This document shows positions 1 through 8,023 of a stretch of 44,616 bases of DNA, in pieces. The DNA is from Candidatus Zipacnadia bacterium (GTDB taxonomy: Bacteria > Armatimonadota > Zipacnadia > Zipacnadales > Zipacnadaceae): positions 1 to 44,616 of the forward strand of contig JALGUR010000063.1 of NCBI GenBank assembly GCA_029820565.1, given 5' to 3'. A program made the translations under genes and the position numbers. The notes beneath the pieces are model-generated. The model saw nothing but the letters and a program-made list of their open reading frames with translations, ran no database searches and was not told the DNA's origin. The stretch's first letter is position 1, and each line of letters begins with the position of its first letter.

Positions 1-495
1 CTCAGTCATCCCCGGCTCTATCTCACGACCTGTCTCATCCAGGGCTTGCGCAGTTACTCGCCCCACCTGTTTATAACGTTCTATCTCCGGTTCCAGCAAC
101 TGCCACCGCAACCCGGCTATCTCCTCGGCCATATTTGTGGCCTCCGGTGGCCAACTGGTGTCGGTAGCGACAGGGCCACTGACAATTTGACTTAACATCG
201 CCTCACGGTTCTCCTCATGCCAGTTCATATAGTGAATCTCAAAGGGCAACTGGCCGACCTCTTCATCCTCCAGTCGTGGCGCCTCAATGTTGTTAGTGAT
301 GATATGTTGGCCACTACGAGTCACCACGATGTAGCCAACGCCACCCTCGGAGGCTGTTACGACATGGTTATCACCGCCACCAGTCAGCCAAGCAAAGTTG
401 GCGGTAGTGGTCAGGACTGCTGCCGCCAGGTCGCGGTCTTCCAATAATTCCCGCACCTGCTGCAGCTTGGTTTCAACTTCCTGCTGCTGGGTCAT
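1..495 (-). CDS. M24-family peptidase (Xaa-Pro aminopeptidase type), N-terminal part
   Basis: The reading frame is open from ATG at 495 to the left edge (165 codons), so the C-terminal half is missing. The visible part matches a creatinase N-terminal domain: a segment reading VLTTTANFAWLTGG resembles the usual 'sites where substrate is seen, region of hydrophobic strand followed by LTG', then VGYIVVTRSG and a later helix E-I-E-R-Y-K-Q-V-G-R that typically precedes the pita-bread metallopeptidase domain. The family removes N-terminal residues next to proline or cleaves related bonds with a two-metal site, in the cytoplasm. An AGGA SD sequence lies about 9 bases upstream of the ATG, and a consensus promoter at 602-631 drives it. 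The metal ligands lie outside the window, so activity cannot be judged; the family call is from the N-domain and linker only. Confidence 0.7.
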   Translation of the reverse strand, partial: MTQQQEVETKLQQVRELLEDRDLAAAVLTTTANFAWLTGGGDNHVVTASEGGVGYIVVTRSGQHIITNNIEAPRLEDEEVGQLPFEIHYMNWHEENREAMLSQIVSGPVATDTSWPPEATNMAEEIAGLRWQLLEPEIERYKQVGRVTAQALDETGREIEPGMTE

Positions 496-601
496 TATTT
501 GGTCCTCCCGTTGTTGAGGTGGCCGGCAACAAGTACCGGCTCATACCAATAATATTTGTCCTCAAACCTGATGAAACAACTGGTGCCTCATTCCTCTCCC
601 C

Positions 602-631
602 ATTATAGCAAGCGATTAGTCTAATTGTCAA
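602..631 (-). promoter_or_regulatory. sigma70-type promoter for the M24 peptidase
   Basis: On the minus strand a perfect TTGACA (631-626) is followed by an 18-base spacer and a perfect TATAAT (607-602). It points to the peptidase start at 495, leaving a leader of about 100 bases. Both hexamers being exact consensus makes chance unlikely. Confidence 0.8.
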
Positions 632-670
632 ATGTACGCACTACTCACCGAACATATGTTCCACAAACTA

Positions 671-699
671 TTGCCTTTTATCTCATACTGTGATACAAT
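671..699 (+). promoter_or_regulatory. sigma70-type promoter for the mreB-like gene
   Basis: TTGCCT (671-676), a 17-base spacer and TACAAT (694-699) on the plus strand, about 85-90 bases upstream of the mreB-like start. It is divergent from the promoter at 602-631, so 496-791 is a 296-base divergent control region; I see no gene in it. Confidence 0.65.
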
Positions 700-791
700 A
701 CACGGTCAATCAGGACCATATTGGTCACATCTATCCCACAACGCAGTACCACCCGCAGCCTGCCTCGCACCAGTAACTCGGTAGCCCAGAT

Positions 792-1829
792 ATGCGATTG
801 TTTCCCTGGAGTGAACAATTAGCCATTGATGTCGGCACTGCTCACGTCCATGTTGCCGTTAAGGGCGAAGGAGTAGTGGTTCGTGAGCCCAGTACGGTGG
901 CCTTTAGTGACGGGGGCCACCAACCCGTCGCTGTGGGTGAGGAGGCGCGGCAGTTGTGGGATTGGAATGTCTCGGAAGTGAAAGTGGTCAGGCCGATACG
1001 CGCCGGGGTGGTGGCCGATTTTGATGGGGCAGTGATGATGTTGCGGCGCTTCATTCGTCAGGCGCTGGGGCACCGGCCGCTGTTTTCTCCGGCAGTGGTC
1101 GTTGCTCATCCCGCTACTGCTACGGGTGTGGAACTTCAGGCTCTGCGTCACAGTCTGGCTGCTGCCGGGGCCGGCCAGATGACTATGGTCCAGAAGCCTC
1201 TTGCCGCCGGGTTAGGGGCGGGGTTGCCTCTCCACTCCGAGGAGAGTTATCTGGTAATTGACATCGGTGCCGGAGCCACAGATATAGGTGTCTTTTCAAA
1301 TGGTCTGGTCACTGCCGGCCATACTGTCCGCTACGGAGGCGATGATCTGGACGAGGCATTAGTGCGGGCTGTCCGCCGGCGGCGCGGCTTGCGTATCACT
1401 CGCAGTGCTGCTGAGCATATCAAGCAACAAACCGGCTCGGTGGACAGGTCACCTAATCCTGCCGTAGTACCCGTGGATGACGTCATAACAGTGGAGGAGA
1501 AGCAACACCTGGACTCTTACGATATTGACATTGCCTGGGTACCCCAGGTACTGACCGAGGCCTTCCAACCTTTAATAGAAGAACTTGATTGGATAATTGC
1601 CAATCTGCCTGACTCCTCGCGACGCCAAGTGGAGAGGGGGGGTATGGTGTTAACCGGCGGCTGTGCCCTGCTACGCGGCTTAGATGAACTGTTCCGAGAA
1701 CGATTGCAGTTGCCGGTAGCCGTAGCCCCTGACCCCCTATCGTGTACCATTTTAGGCTTGGAGGCCATACTCAACGACTTGGGGGCCCTTTCCCTAAACG
1801 GACGGCGGTTCGGGACTAATAACCTATAG
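792..1829 (+). CDS. mreB: MreB-like bacterial actin, catalytic Glu pair replaced
   Basis: 345 residues, the usual MreB length. MreB forms membrane-bound filaments that guide lateral wall synthesis. Visible actin-fold motifs: phosphate-1 loop AIDVGTAHVHVAV (about 11-23), the REPSTVAF segment, IRAGVVADFD (69-78), phosphate-2 loop VIDIGAGATDIGV (155-167), and the adenosine motif GGMVLTGGCALLRG near 285-298. The MreB signature normally read as E-E-P-M-A-A-A is here V-Q-K-P-L-A-A-G at 133-140, so both acidic residues, one of which activates the attacking water in MreB, are gone. The central part (200-245) is also divergent. No mreC or mreD follows, unlike many rod-shape operons; hinT is next after a repeat. 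It could be a non-catalytic MreB paralogue. Only a weak SD precedes the ATG. Confidence 0.8.
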   Translation: MRLFPWSEQLAIDVGTAHVHVAVKGEGVVVREPSTVAFSDGGHQPVAVGEEARQLWDWNVSEVKVVRPIRAGVVADFDGAVMMLRRFIRQALGHRPLFSPAVVVAHPATATGVELQALRHSLAAAGAGQMTMVQKPLAAGLGAGLPLHSEESYLVIDIGAGATDIGVFSNGLVTAGHTVRYGGDDLDEALVRAVRRRRGLRITRSAAEHIKQQTGSVDRSPNPAVVPVDDVITVEEKQHLDSYDIDIAWVPQVLTEAFQPLIEELDWIIANLPDSSRRQVERGGMVLTGGCALLRGLDELFRERLQLPVAVAPDPLSCTILGLEAILNDLGALSLNGRRFGTNNL

Positions 1830-1858
1830 AGATAGATGATAGTGGCGGCCGCAGTTAT

Positions 1859-1923
1859 CGCGTAGGCGAGGTCCTCCAGCCTCGGCGCCAGAGGACACGC
1901 AGGTGGCGAACCCGCGCTACGCG
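1859..1923 (+). repeat. two-hairpin dispersed repeat, copy 1
   Basis: A 65-base element bounded by inverted CGCGTAG/CTACGCG. Inside are two short hairpins: CGAGG...CCTCG near 1867-1885 and a CGCAGGT...ACCCGCG stem near 1898-1917. A second copy in the opposite orientation lies at 23590-23652. The two share ends and the second hairpin, while the first stem differs by changes that keep pairing. It lies in the 156-base gap between the mreB-like gene and hinT. Confidence 0.75.
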
Positions 1924-1985
1924 ACCGGAGACAAGGTTGCGTAATTTAAAAGGCCGCGCGCGGCGACATAGCGGAGGTATACCAG

Positions 1986-2330
1986 ATGAGTGATTGCATA
2001 TTCTGCCAGATCGCTGCTGGGCAGATAGAAAGCGACATCGTGTATGAGGACGAGTTGGTGGTGGCCTTTCGCGATTTGAATCCCCAGGCTCCTACGCACA
2101 TTCTCTTGATCCCCCGGCAGCATATGGGCAGTCTGGATGCGGCAAGTGATGAAGATATCCAATTGCTGGGTCATTTGACTCTCGTGGCTGCTCAAATAGG
2201 CCGTAGCGAGGGCATTGCCGAAGACGGGTATCGGCTGCTGACTAACGTCGGGCCGGATGCCGGCCAGAGCGTGCCCCATCTTCACTTTCACTTGCTCGGC
2301 GGTCGGGTGATGCACTGGCCACCGGGGTAA
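1986..2330 (+). CDS. hinT: HIT-family nucleotide-binding hydrolase (HinT)
   Basis: 114 residues, standard for HinT, a cytoplasmic purine nucleoside phosphoramidase. The N-terminal CIFCQIAAG motif and the C-terminal histidine triad PHLHFHLLGG (about 98-107), whose middle histidine is the nucleophile, are intact. The strand motif THILLIPRQHMGS is also typical. A GGAGG SD ends about 9 bases before the ATG. It lies between the mreB-like gene and a secreted glycosidase-like gene with no tight coupling to either. Confidence 0.93.
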   Translation: MSDCIFCQIAAGQIESDIVYEDELVVAFRDLNPQAPTHILLIPRQHMGSLDAASDEDIQLLGHLTLVAAQIGRSEGIAEDGYRLLTNVGPDAGQSVPHLHFHLLGGRVMHWPPG

Positions 2331-2499
2331 CGAAAAAATTATGACAGTCAAACCTATCGTGAACCGTAAATCCCTTGCACGTACACGCCTTAATCTGCGG
2401 TTTATTCAACGGTCACTATTCTAATAACCCGCCCCACTGTCATTGAGCCAAGGACACCTACCGCAACAGTGTCATAGTTTCGGCGAAGGAGTTGCAGGG

Positions 2500-4440
2500 A
2501 TGAGAACGAGCAGCACAGCGATCGCTATACTTGTAGGATTGTGCCTGTTAACCTGCGTGGCTGCTGACGATGACGCGGTGCTGGAAGTGAAAGGAGAGGG
2601 CGCCGGTGGCCGCGAGGCATACAAGGGGGGCGGTAAGATAGAATTCCTGGATGTCTCGCTGGCGGATCAGTTGGTACATCTGGCGAGTCCGGAGCAGATT
2701 CCGCTGCGCCTGGGCATCAAGTACCGGGTGCTGGAGACCGCGCCGGTGCTGCTCAACTCTCGCCTCGGCACCGAGTACTGGCATCTGTATCACCATGGAA
2801 ACGACACGATGTCCGCCCTGCATACAGTGGAGCAGATAGACCTCTCCAAGCCGGGTGAAGCAGTGGCCACGATTGAGCAAGCCCGGGCCGGAGAGCGATA
2901 CGGCGCACTGCTTCGCAAGGGGCTGGTGGGCATACGCGGGCATTATTACTTCCTGATTGACCAGGTCAATGGCGAGTGGCTGGACATGGTGAGACCACCG
3001 GCTTTCTTCGACCGCCCGCAACTCGCAGAGAAGCTGGGGTTCACGCTGGCGAATCTGAGCGAATTCTCGCTCGAGTTCTCGGAGATTCAGTCCACCTGGA
3101 AGCCGGGTGGGCCTATCCGGGTGAAGCTGACGGTCACCGACGGCGACGGTGACCAGTTCCCCGTGGTCAACCCTCCGGCCACCATCCAGGCGCAGGGCTG
3201 GGAGGCGGAGTTGAGCCCGGAGATCGACTACTTGCATATCCCAAGCGCCTGGCTGGCCACCAACCTGCCGGAGGGTCAAGTGCCCCGACAAGTTGTGGTG
3301 AAGGCCACGGTCAGCGCCATGACGCCCGACGGTCCCCGGACGCGCCAGGTGACAAAAACCTTCAATGCTGGAGACGGACAAAGGACTGCCCACGAGATGA
3401 CGGCCGGGCTTGAGCCGGTCGCGCTGCCGCGCAACGCCGACGGTATCGTACGCGAGACGCGGGCATTGTGGGTCGAGTGGAAGAGCATGATGACCCGGGA
3501 GAGCATAGAGACACTTGTGGCGAGGGCCAAGGAGGCCGGCCTGAACGTGCTGATTCCCGACATTTTCGTGGGGAGCATGTTGCTCGCCAACAGCGATCTG
3601 TTCCCGATGACGGATGGAGTCGAGGAGGAGCTCGACCCGGTGGCGTATCTGATCGAAGTCGCGCACGAGCAGGGGATGGAGGTGCATCCGTGGTTCTGCG
3701 TGACCTACCGAGATAAGCACTTCCGGGAGAAGTTACCTGGCGTCGAGATGATTGATGAGAACGGTCAGGTGCAAAGCGTGGGGGCGGATGTACACCGGCC
3801 CGAGTACCGCGATTTCATCGTCAACTTGATGGTCGGCGTGGCCCGCGATTATGAGGTGGATGGCATCCATCTCGACTACATCCGCAGCATGGGGCGATGC
3901 TACTGCGAGAAGTGTCTCGCGGAATTCCAGCAGCAGTACGGCAAGCCCCTGACCGAGGCCACAGATGAGGAGTGGATCCCGTGGCAACGGCAGGCCATTG
4001 GCGAAATAATCCGCCGCACAGCCGAGGGCGTCAGGGCCGTGAGGCCGCAGGCGGCTATGTCGGCCGCGGTGTTCGCGGGAATGGCGGGCGGAGCCGCGCA
4101 AGGGCAATATCCGGCAGATTGGGCGCGGCAGGGGTGGCTCGATGTGGTGATACCGATGGACTATCGGATGCAGACGCTGCACGTGCGCGCGCACGAGCGG
4201 CAGTTCCTGGCGGCGCTGGCTGATGACGATAAGCTCGTGACCGGACTCTCGCTGTATGTACGCCATGGGAAGAAGGTCATACCTCGGTCCGCTGAACTGG
4301 TCAAGGAGCAGATTCACCTCGTGCGGAGCATGGGCATTCATGGTTATTGCCTGTTCGCCTATACGTATCTGAACGACGAGATTTTGGAGATGCTCAAGAC
4401 CGAGATAAACAATGAGCCGGCATTGCTGTATTTCAGGTAG
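2500..4440 (+). CDS. secreted GHL10/DUF187-type glycosidase-like protein
   Basis: 646 residues from ATG 2500, chosen because AAGGAG lies 8 bases upstream and a signal peptide (MRTSSTAIAILVGLCLLTCVA) follows at once. Residues about 25-300 look like beta-rich accessory domains. From about 325 the sequence matches the GHL10 barrel (YngK-like): TRALWVEW, then GLNVLIPDIFVG, HEQGMEVHPWF, ADVHRPEYRDFIV, YEVDGIHLDYIR with the conserved strand Asp, and a CYCEKC cysteine pair. The family is thought to act on cell-wall or plant-type polysaccharides outside the cytoplasm; substrate unknown. Codon use is richer in GC at third positions than hinT or phoH on either side, and the gene separates hinT from phoH, so it may be a recent insertion. 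Its 3' end overlaps the longest possible phoH frame. Confidence 0.75.
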   Translation: MRTSSTAIAILVGLCLLTCVAADDDAVLEVKGEGAGGREAYKGGGKIEFLDVSLADQLVHLASPEQIPLRLGIKYRVLETAPVLLNSRLGTEYWHLYHHGNDTMSALHTVEQIDLSKPGEAVATIEQARAGERYGALLRKGLVGIRGHYYFLIDQVNGEWLDMVRPPAFFDRPQLAEKLGFTLANLSEFSLEFSEIQSTWKPGGPIRVKLTVTDGDGDQFPVVNPPATIQAQGWEAELSPEIDYLHIPSAWLATNLPEGQVPRQVVVKATVSAMTPDGPRTRQVTKTFNAGDGQRTAHEMTAGLEPVALPRNADGIVRETRALWVEWKSMMTRESIETLVARAKEAGLNVLIPDIFVGSMLLANSDLFPMTDGVEEELDPVAYLIEVAHEQGMEVHPWFCVTYRDKHFREKLPGVEMIDENGQVQSVGADVHRPEYRDFIVNLMVGVARDYEVDGIHLDYIRSMGRCYCEKCLAEFQQQYGKPLTEATDEEWIPWQRQAIGEIIRRTAEGVRAVRPQAAMSAAVFAGMAGGAAQGQYPADWARQGWLDVVIPMDYRMQTLHVRAHERQFLAALADDDKLVTGLSLYVRHGKKVIPRSAELVKEQIHLVRSMGIHGYCLFAYTYLNDEILEMLKTEINNEPALLYFR

Positions 4441-5467
4441 GGAATGGCGATTGAAGGAGGAATACTCAACGAGCACTGAACAGACTGCTACCGAATCACA
4501 AACGCCCGCAGTAGTAGTGCCTTATGCAGCAACTGAACTGCAGGCGTTAGTTGGTACTCATGACCAAAATCTGCGGCTGATGGAGGACGCTCTGGAAGTA
4601 AAGATTGTGCCCCGCGAGGACCAGTTGCAGATATATGGCCGCCCCAAGCCTGCCCAAGCCGCTGAGCAATTATTGAGCCGGCTGTTGGCGATAATCCGCC
4701 AAGGACGGGGATTGACTGATTCAGATGTTCGTTACGCGCTGGATGCCGTGAAACGAGAAGCGGGCCAGGAGGCCGAGGCCCTGCTATCCGAGCCGATTAT
4801 TATCACTCATCGGGGCAAACCTATCCGGCCGCGTACCGCTGGTCAGGTGGAGTACGTCCGGGCTGTGGAGCGGTGTGATATAGTCTTCTGTATTGGTCCG
4901 GCCGGTACGGGCAAGACCTACCTGGCTATGGCCATGGCGGTGAGCGCGATGCGGGAGGGTGAAGTGAGCCGCATCGTGCTGACCCGACCTCTGGTCGAAG
5001 CCGGGGAAGAATTGGGCTTCCTGCCCGGCGATATTATGGACAAGGTAGACCCTTATCTGCGGCCCCTTCACGACGCCCTGCACGACATAATGGGTGCTGA
5101 CCGCTTCCACCGTCATCTGACGCGGGGTACTATTGAAGTAGTCCCGTTGGCCTATATGCGGGGCCGGACCATCAATGATGCCTTTATCGTACTTGACGAA
5201 GCCCAGAATACTAGGCCCATGCAGACTAAAATGGCCTTGACCAGGCTGGGACTGGGTTCGCGAATGATAGTAACTGGGGATATTACCCAGACCGACCTGC
5301 CGGCCTCCACCCCCTCGGGAATCGTTAATGCTGTGCGAATACTTGAAGGCGTGCCCGGCATCTGCGTTTGTCGACTCACGGCCAATGACATAGTGCGTCA
5401 CAGTCTGGTTCAGCGAATTGTTAGTGCATACGACGAGGCTGAAAACCAATCGTCGCCTGCCGAGTAG
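4412..5467 (+). CDS. phoH: PhoH-family ATPase
   Basis: PhoH-like P-loop ATPase linked to RNA metabolism, usually encoded beside ybeY, as here. An N-terminal KH-like region (about 30-120) precedes Walker A GPAGTGKT, the segment VLTRPLVEAGEELGFLPGD, Walker B FIVLDEAQNT, and the sensor-like MIVTGDITQTDLP. The start is unclear. ATG 4412 (351 residues) lies inside the preceding gene and has no good SD. TTG 4451 is in frame. A perfect AAGGAGG at 4454-4460 lies 8 bases before an in-frame ACG at 4469, suggesting an ACG start or a mutated ATG. Homology begins well after all of them, so the product is not affected much. pgpH follows after about 140 bases. Confidence 0.9.
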   Translation: MSRHCCISGREWRLKEEYSTSTEQTATESQTPAVVVPYAATELQALVGTHDQNLRLMEDALEVKIVPREDQLQIYGRPKPAQAAEQLLSRLLAIIRQGRGLTDSDVRYALDAVKREAGQEAEALLSEPIIITHRGKPIRPRTAGQVEYVRAVERCDIVFCIGPAGTGKTYLAMAMAVSAMREGEVSRIVLTRPLVEAGEELGFLPGDIMDKVDPYLRPLHDALHDIMGADRFHRHLTRGTIEVVPLAYMRGRTINDAFIVLDEAQNTRPMQTKMALTRLGLGSRMIVTGDITQTDLPASTPSGIVNAVRILEGVPGICVCRLTANDIVRHSLVQRIVSAYDEAENQSSPAE

Positions 5468-5606
5468 GTTGCCCCAAGACGGGCATTTTTATTGCTGCGG
5501 TCTCGCTCTAACCCGATTGCGCTGCTTGTGAGCACAATGATAGGCCGTGCGCGAGATATTATCACAAGCGGCAATAGTACGCAGTCCTGGGGCGGTGGAG
5601 ATATCA

Positions 5607-7832
5607 ATGCGACGGCACAACACGAATAAAGCTAACAACAAGTCCTCGCTTGCCATATTAGGTTGGGACCTGAGTAATGTGTCCCTGTCTCGCGTCCTGC
5701 TGGCAGCGGTTACTGTCAGTATGCTATTTCTCTCTCTGTGGGCCCGGGTACTGCCACAAAAGGTAGACTGGTCGGTGGGGGAGAAGGCGGCGCGCACCAT
5801 TATTGCCCCCCGTAGTACCGTATATGTGGACAGCCAGCAAACTAAGAAGCTGCGTCAGGTGGCCGCCGATAAGGTTGAACCGGTATTTCATCCCGATCCT
5901 GACGCCGTCCGCGAAGTCGCAGCAGCAATCACAAATATCTTTGCTCAAGCTGCCGAAGTTGGGCAGAATAGTTCAGTGCCCCAGACTATTGACAAGGTTG
6001 CGGCCCTGCAACGGCGTCTGGCTATTAAGTTGAGTGACAAAACATTGCGGCTGCTGGTGGATAGTCCTCCGGCGACATTACATCAGGCGGAGGAAGCAGC
6101 CAAGACAGTGGCTGGCGATCAAATGCACAAGGGCATACGCAATCAGGGCGACGATCTCGGCGAGGCTCGTCAGGAAGTCGCTGAACAAATCCAGACTCTC
6201 AATCTTACTGAAACTTACCAGGCTTTGGTCACCGAGATTGTTAGGGCTACCATCAAGCCCAATCGCCTGTTTGATGCGGAGGCAACTGACAAGAAAAAGC
6301 AGACGGCTCGTCAAGCCGTCAGCGACGTCCAGGGGGCGATCCATACCGGTGATGTCGTCATTAAGATAGGCGAACAAGTTACGCCTCGTCACATTGATGT
6401 GTTTCGCGCCTTGGGTCTTATGAACCCGGTGATTGATTACACTCAAGCCCTGGCTATGCTACTATTGCTGGCTGTAATTGTGTTGGGACTATGGGTGTTT
6501 ACCGCGCGGTTCTATCCCCAAATCTACCTCAACTTCTGGCAACTATTCCTGTTGAGCATCGTGGTAGTCATCGTGGCATTTATCTTTCGCATTAGCCAAC
6601 AGTCGGCCTATTTTGAAAGCCTGGTGCTCACGGCGGCCGCTGCCGCCTGTATGCTTGTGGCCCTCACCACCGGGGCAGCAATCGCCATAGCAACGGCGGC
6701 TGGTCTGGGACTACTTGTTGGCCTGGTAGCGGCAGGCAGTGACGTGCGCTTGGTGGTAACTACCTTTATGTGTGCCGTAATAGCCTCCTTCATTATTACT
6801 CTTCGCGGCAGTTGGAGTAAAACGATTGGCCGCGCCGCCGTGGTGTTGGCGTTGACCAATCCGGTGCTGCTTTTGCTGGGCGCCGAAACTTTCGGACTGC
6901 CTATCTCCTGGCAATTGATGGTCGCAGCAAGTGCCGGCGGCATAGCAGCGGCACTGCTGGCGGTAGGTGCGACCATGGTGGTTGAACGGCCCCTGGGGCT
7001 GCTTACTGACTTGCAGTTGATGGAGCTGGCTAACCCCAACCAGCCTATTCTCCGTCGCCTGTTGCGCGAAGCCCCAGGCTCATACCAACATTCCATTATG
7101 GTTGGCAATCTGGCTGAGCAGGCCGCGGAAGCCATCGGGTCCAACGCTCTGCTGGCGCGTACTGCGGCGATGTACCATGATATCGGCAAAATCAAAAGAC
7201 CCTACTTCTTCGTGGAAAACCAGTTCGGGGGCGACAACCCTCACGACAAACTTACACCTTATATGAGTGCCCTGGTGCTTATCGCCCATGATAAGGATGG
7301 CGAAGACATAGCCGAAGAAATCGGATTGCCCGCCGTCGTCGCCAGTGCCATAGACCAGCATCATGGCACCTCACTAATGAGGTATTTCTACGAAAAGGCC
7401 TTACAACAAGCTGAGGACGAGGAGGAAGTGCCCCAACAGGTCTTCAGATACCCGGGCCCCAAACCCCAGACTTCGGAGAATGCTATCATAATGCTGGCCG
7501 ACGTTGTGGAAGCTGCCGCCCGCACTCTGGACGCCCCTTCTCCTGCCAAGATTGAGAGTCTGGTGGATAGTCTGGTGGAGGATAGAATTCGGGACGGCCA
7601 ACTGGATGAATCGCCCCTGACCTTTGCCGACGTTTCCGCGATAAAGCAGAGTTTTGTGGGTACTCTCACCAGTATGTTCCACCAGCGGGTCAAATATCCT
7701 GAGCAGTTGCGTCAGGAAGCTGAAGAGTTGGCCGAGCGCTACCGGCCGGCCGTGCCGGCTCCCGCCAGAGCTGAAAGAACCAATTCCTCGGGTTCGGGTC
7801 GTCCTGCTTCGGAGCGTACGGAACAATACTGA
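5607..7832 (+). CDS. pgpH: 7TM-HD family membrane protein (PgpH-type c-di-AMP phosphodiesterase)
   Basis: 741 residues from ATG 5607, chosen over an upstream start at 5547 because GGTGGAGA precedes it and the basic start MRRHNTNK leads into the first membrane segment. Layout: TM1 at about 30-48; a large extracytoplasmic 7TMR-HDED region to about 275; a cluster of about seven membrane helices at 280-480; a cytoplasmic HD domain from about 500 with SYQHSIMVGNL, YHDIGKIKRPYFF and HQHHGT supplying metal ligands; and a low-complexity tail. PgpH in Firmicutes degrades cyclic di-AMP. Placed between phoH and ybeY as in many Gram-positive-type genomes, though here a phosphotriesterase gene intervenes before ybeY. 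Confidence 0.9.
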   Translation: MRRHNTNKANNKSSLAILGWDLSNVSLSRVLLAAVTVSMLFLSLWARVLPQKVDWSVGEKAARTIIAPRSTVYVDSQQTKKLRQVAADKVEPVFHPDPDAVREVAAAITNIFAQAAEVGQNSSVPQTIDKVAALQRRLAIKLSDKTLRLLVDSPPATLHQAEEAAKTVAGDQMHKGIRNQGDDLGEARQEVAEQIQTLNLTETYQALVTEIVRATIKPNRLFDAEATDKKKQTARQAVSDVQGAIHTGDVVIKIGEQVTPRHIDVFRALGLMNPVIDYTQALAMLLLLAVIVLGLWVFTARFYPQIYLNFWQLFLLSIVVVIVAFIFRISQQSAYFESLVLTAAAAACMLVALTTGAAIAIATAAGLGLLVGLVAAGSDVRLVVTTFMCAVIASFIITLRGSWSKTIGRAAVVLALTNPVLLLLGAETFGLPISWQLMVAASAGGIAAALLAVGATMVVERPLGLLTDLQLMELANPNQPILRRLLREAPGSYQHSIMVGNLAEQAAEAIGSNALLARTAAMYHDIGKIKRPYFFVENQFGGDNPHDKLTPYMSALVLIAHDKDGEDIAEEIGLPAVVASAIDQHHGTSLMRYFYEKALQQAEDEEEVPQQVFRYPGPKPQTSENAIIMLADVVEAAARTLDAPSPAKIESLVDSLVEDRIRDGQLDESPLTFADVSAIKQSFVGTLTSMFHQRVKYPEQLRQEAEELAERYRPAVPAPARAERTNSSGSGRPASERTEQY

Positions 7833-7864
7833 GAGTACTACTCAACGCAGCGCATATCTGTCAG

Positions 7865-7894
7865 TTGAGGCGATTGGCTAATTTTCCCTATAAT
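7865..7894 (+). promoter_or_regulatory. sigma70-type promoter for the phosphotriesterase-family gene
   Basis: TTGAGG (7865-7870), an 18-base spacer and an exact TATAAT (7889-7894), about 120 bases before the ATG at 8024. It suggests this gene is transcribed separately from pgpH. Confidence 0.65.
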
Positions 7895-8023
7895 ACTAAT
7901 GACGCTCAGCAACTCAGCGGCACTGCTTAAGAATCTGTCCTGCATGCCCAGCAAGGCACCCGGGTACGACCCGCGGTGCTGTGTCTGGTGTTAATACAAG
8001 TTGAAACGGGCGGAGCGCCTAAC

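Noticed and set aside
217-447. Plus-strand open frame of 76 codons near the left edge
   Set aside because: It lies opposite the M24 peptidase frame, which has an SD, a promoter and a domain match.
2548-4476. Two long minus-strand open frames (390 and 247 codons) opposite the GHL10-type gene
   Set aside because: They arise from the GC-rich codon use of the real plus-strand gene. Composition is rich in Arg/His/Leu, with no motif and no SD.
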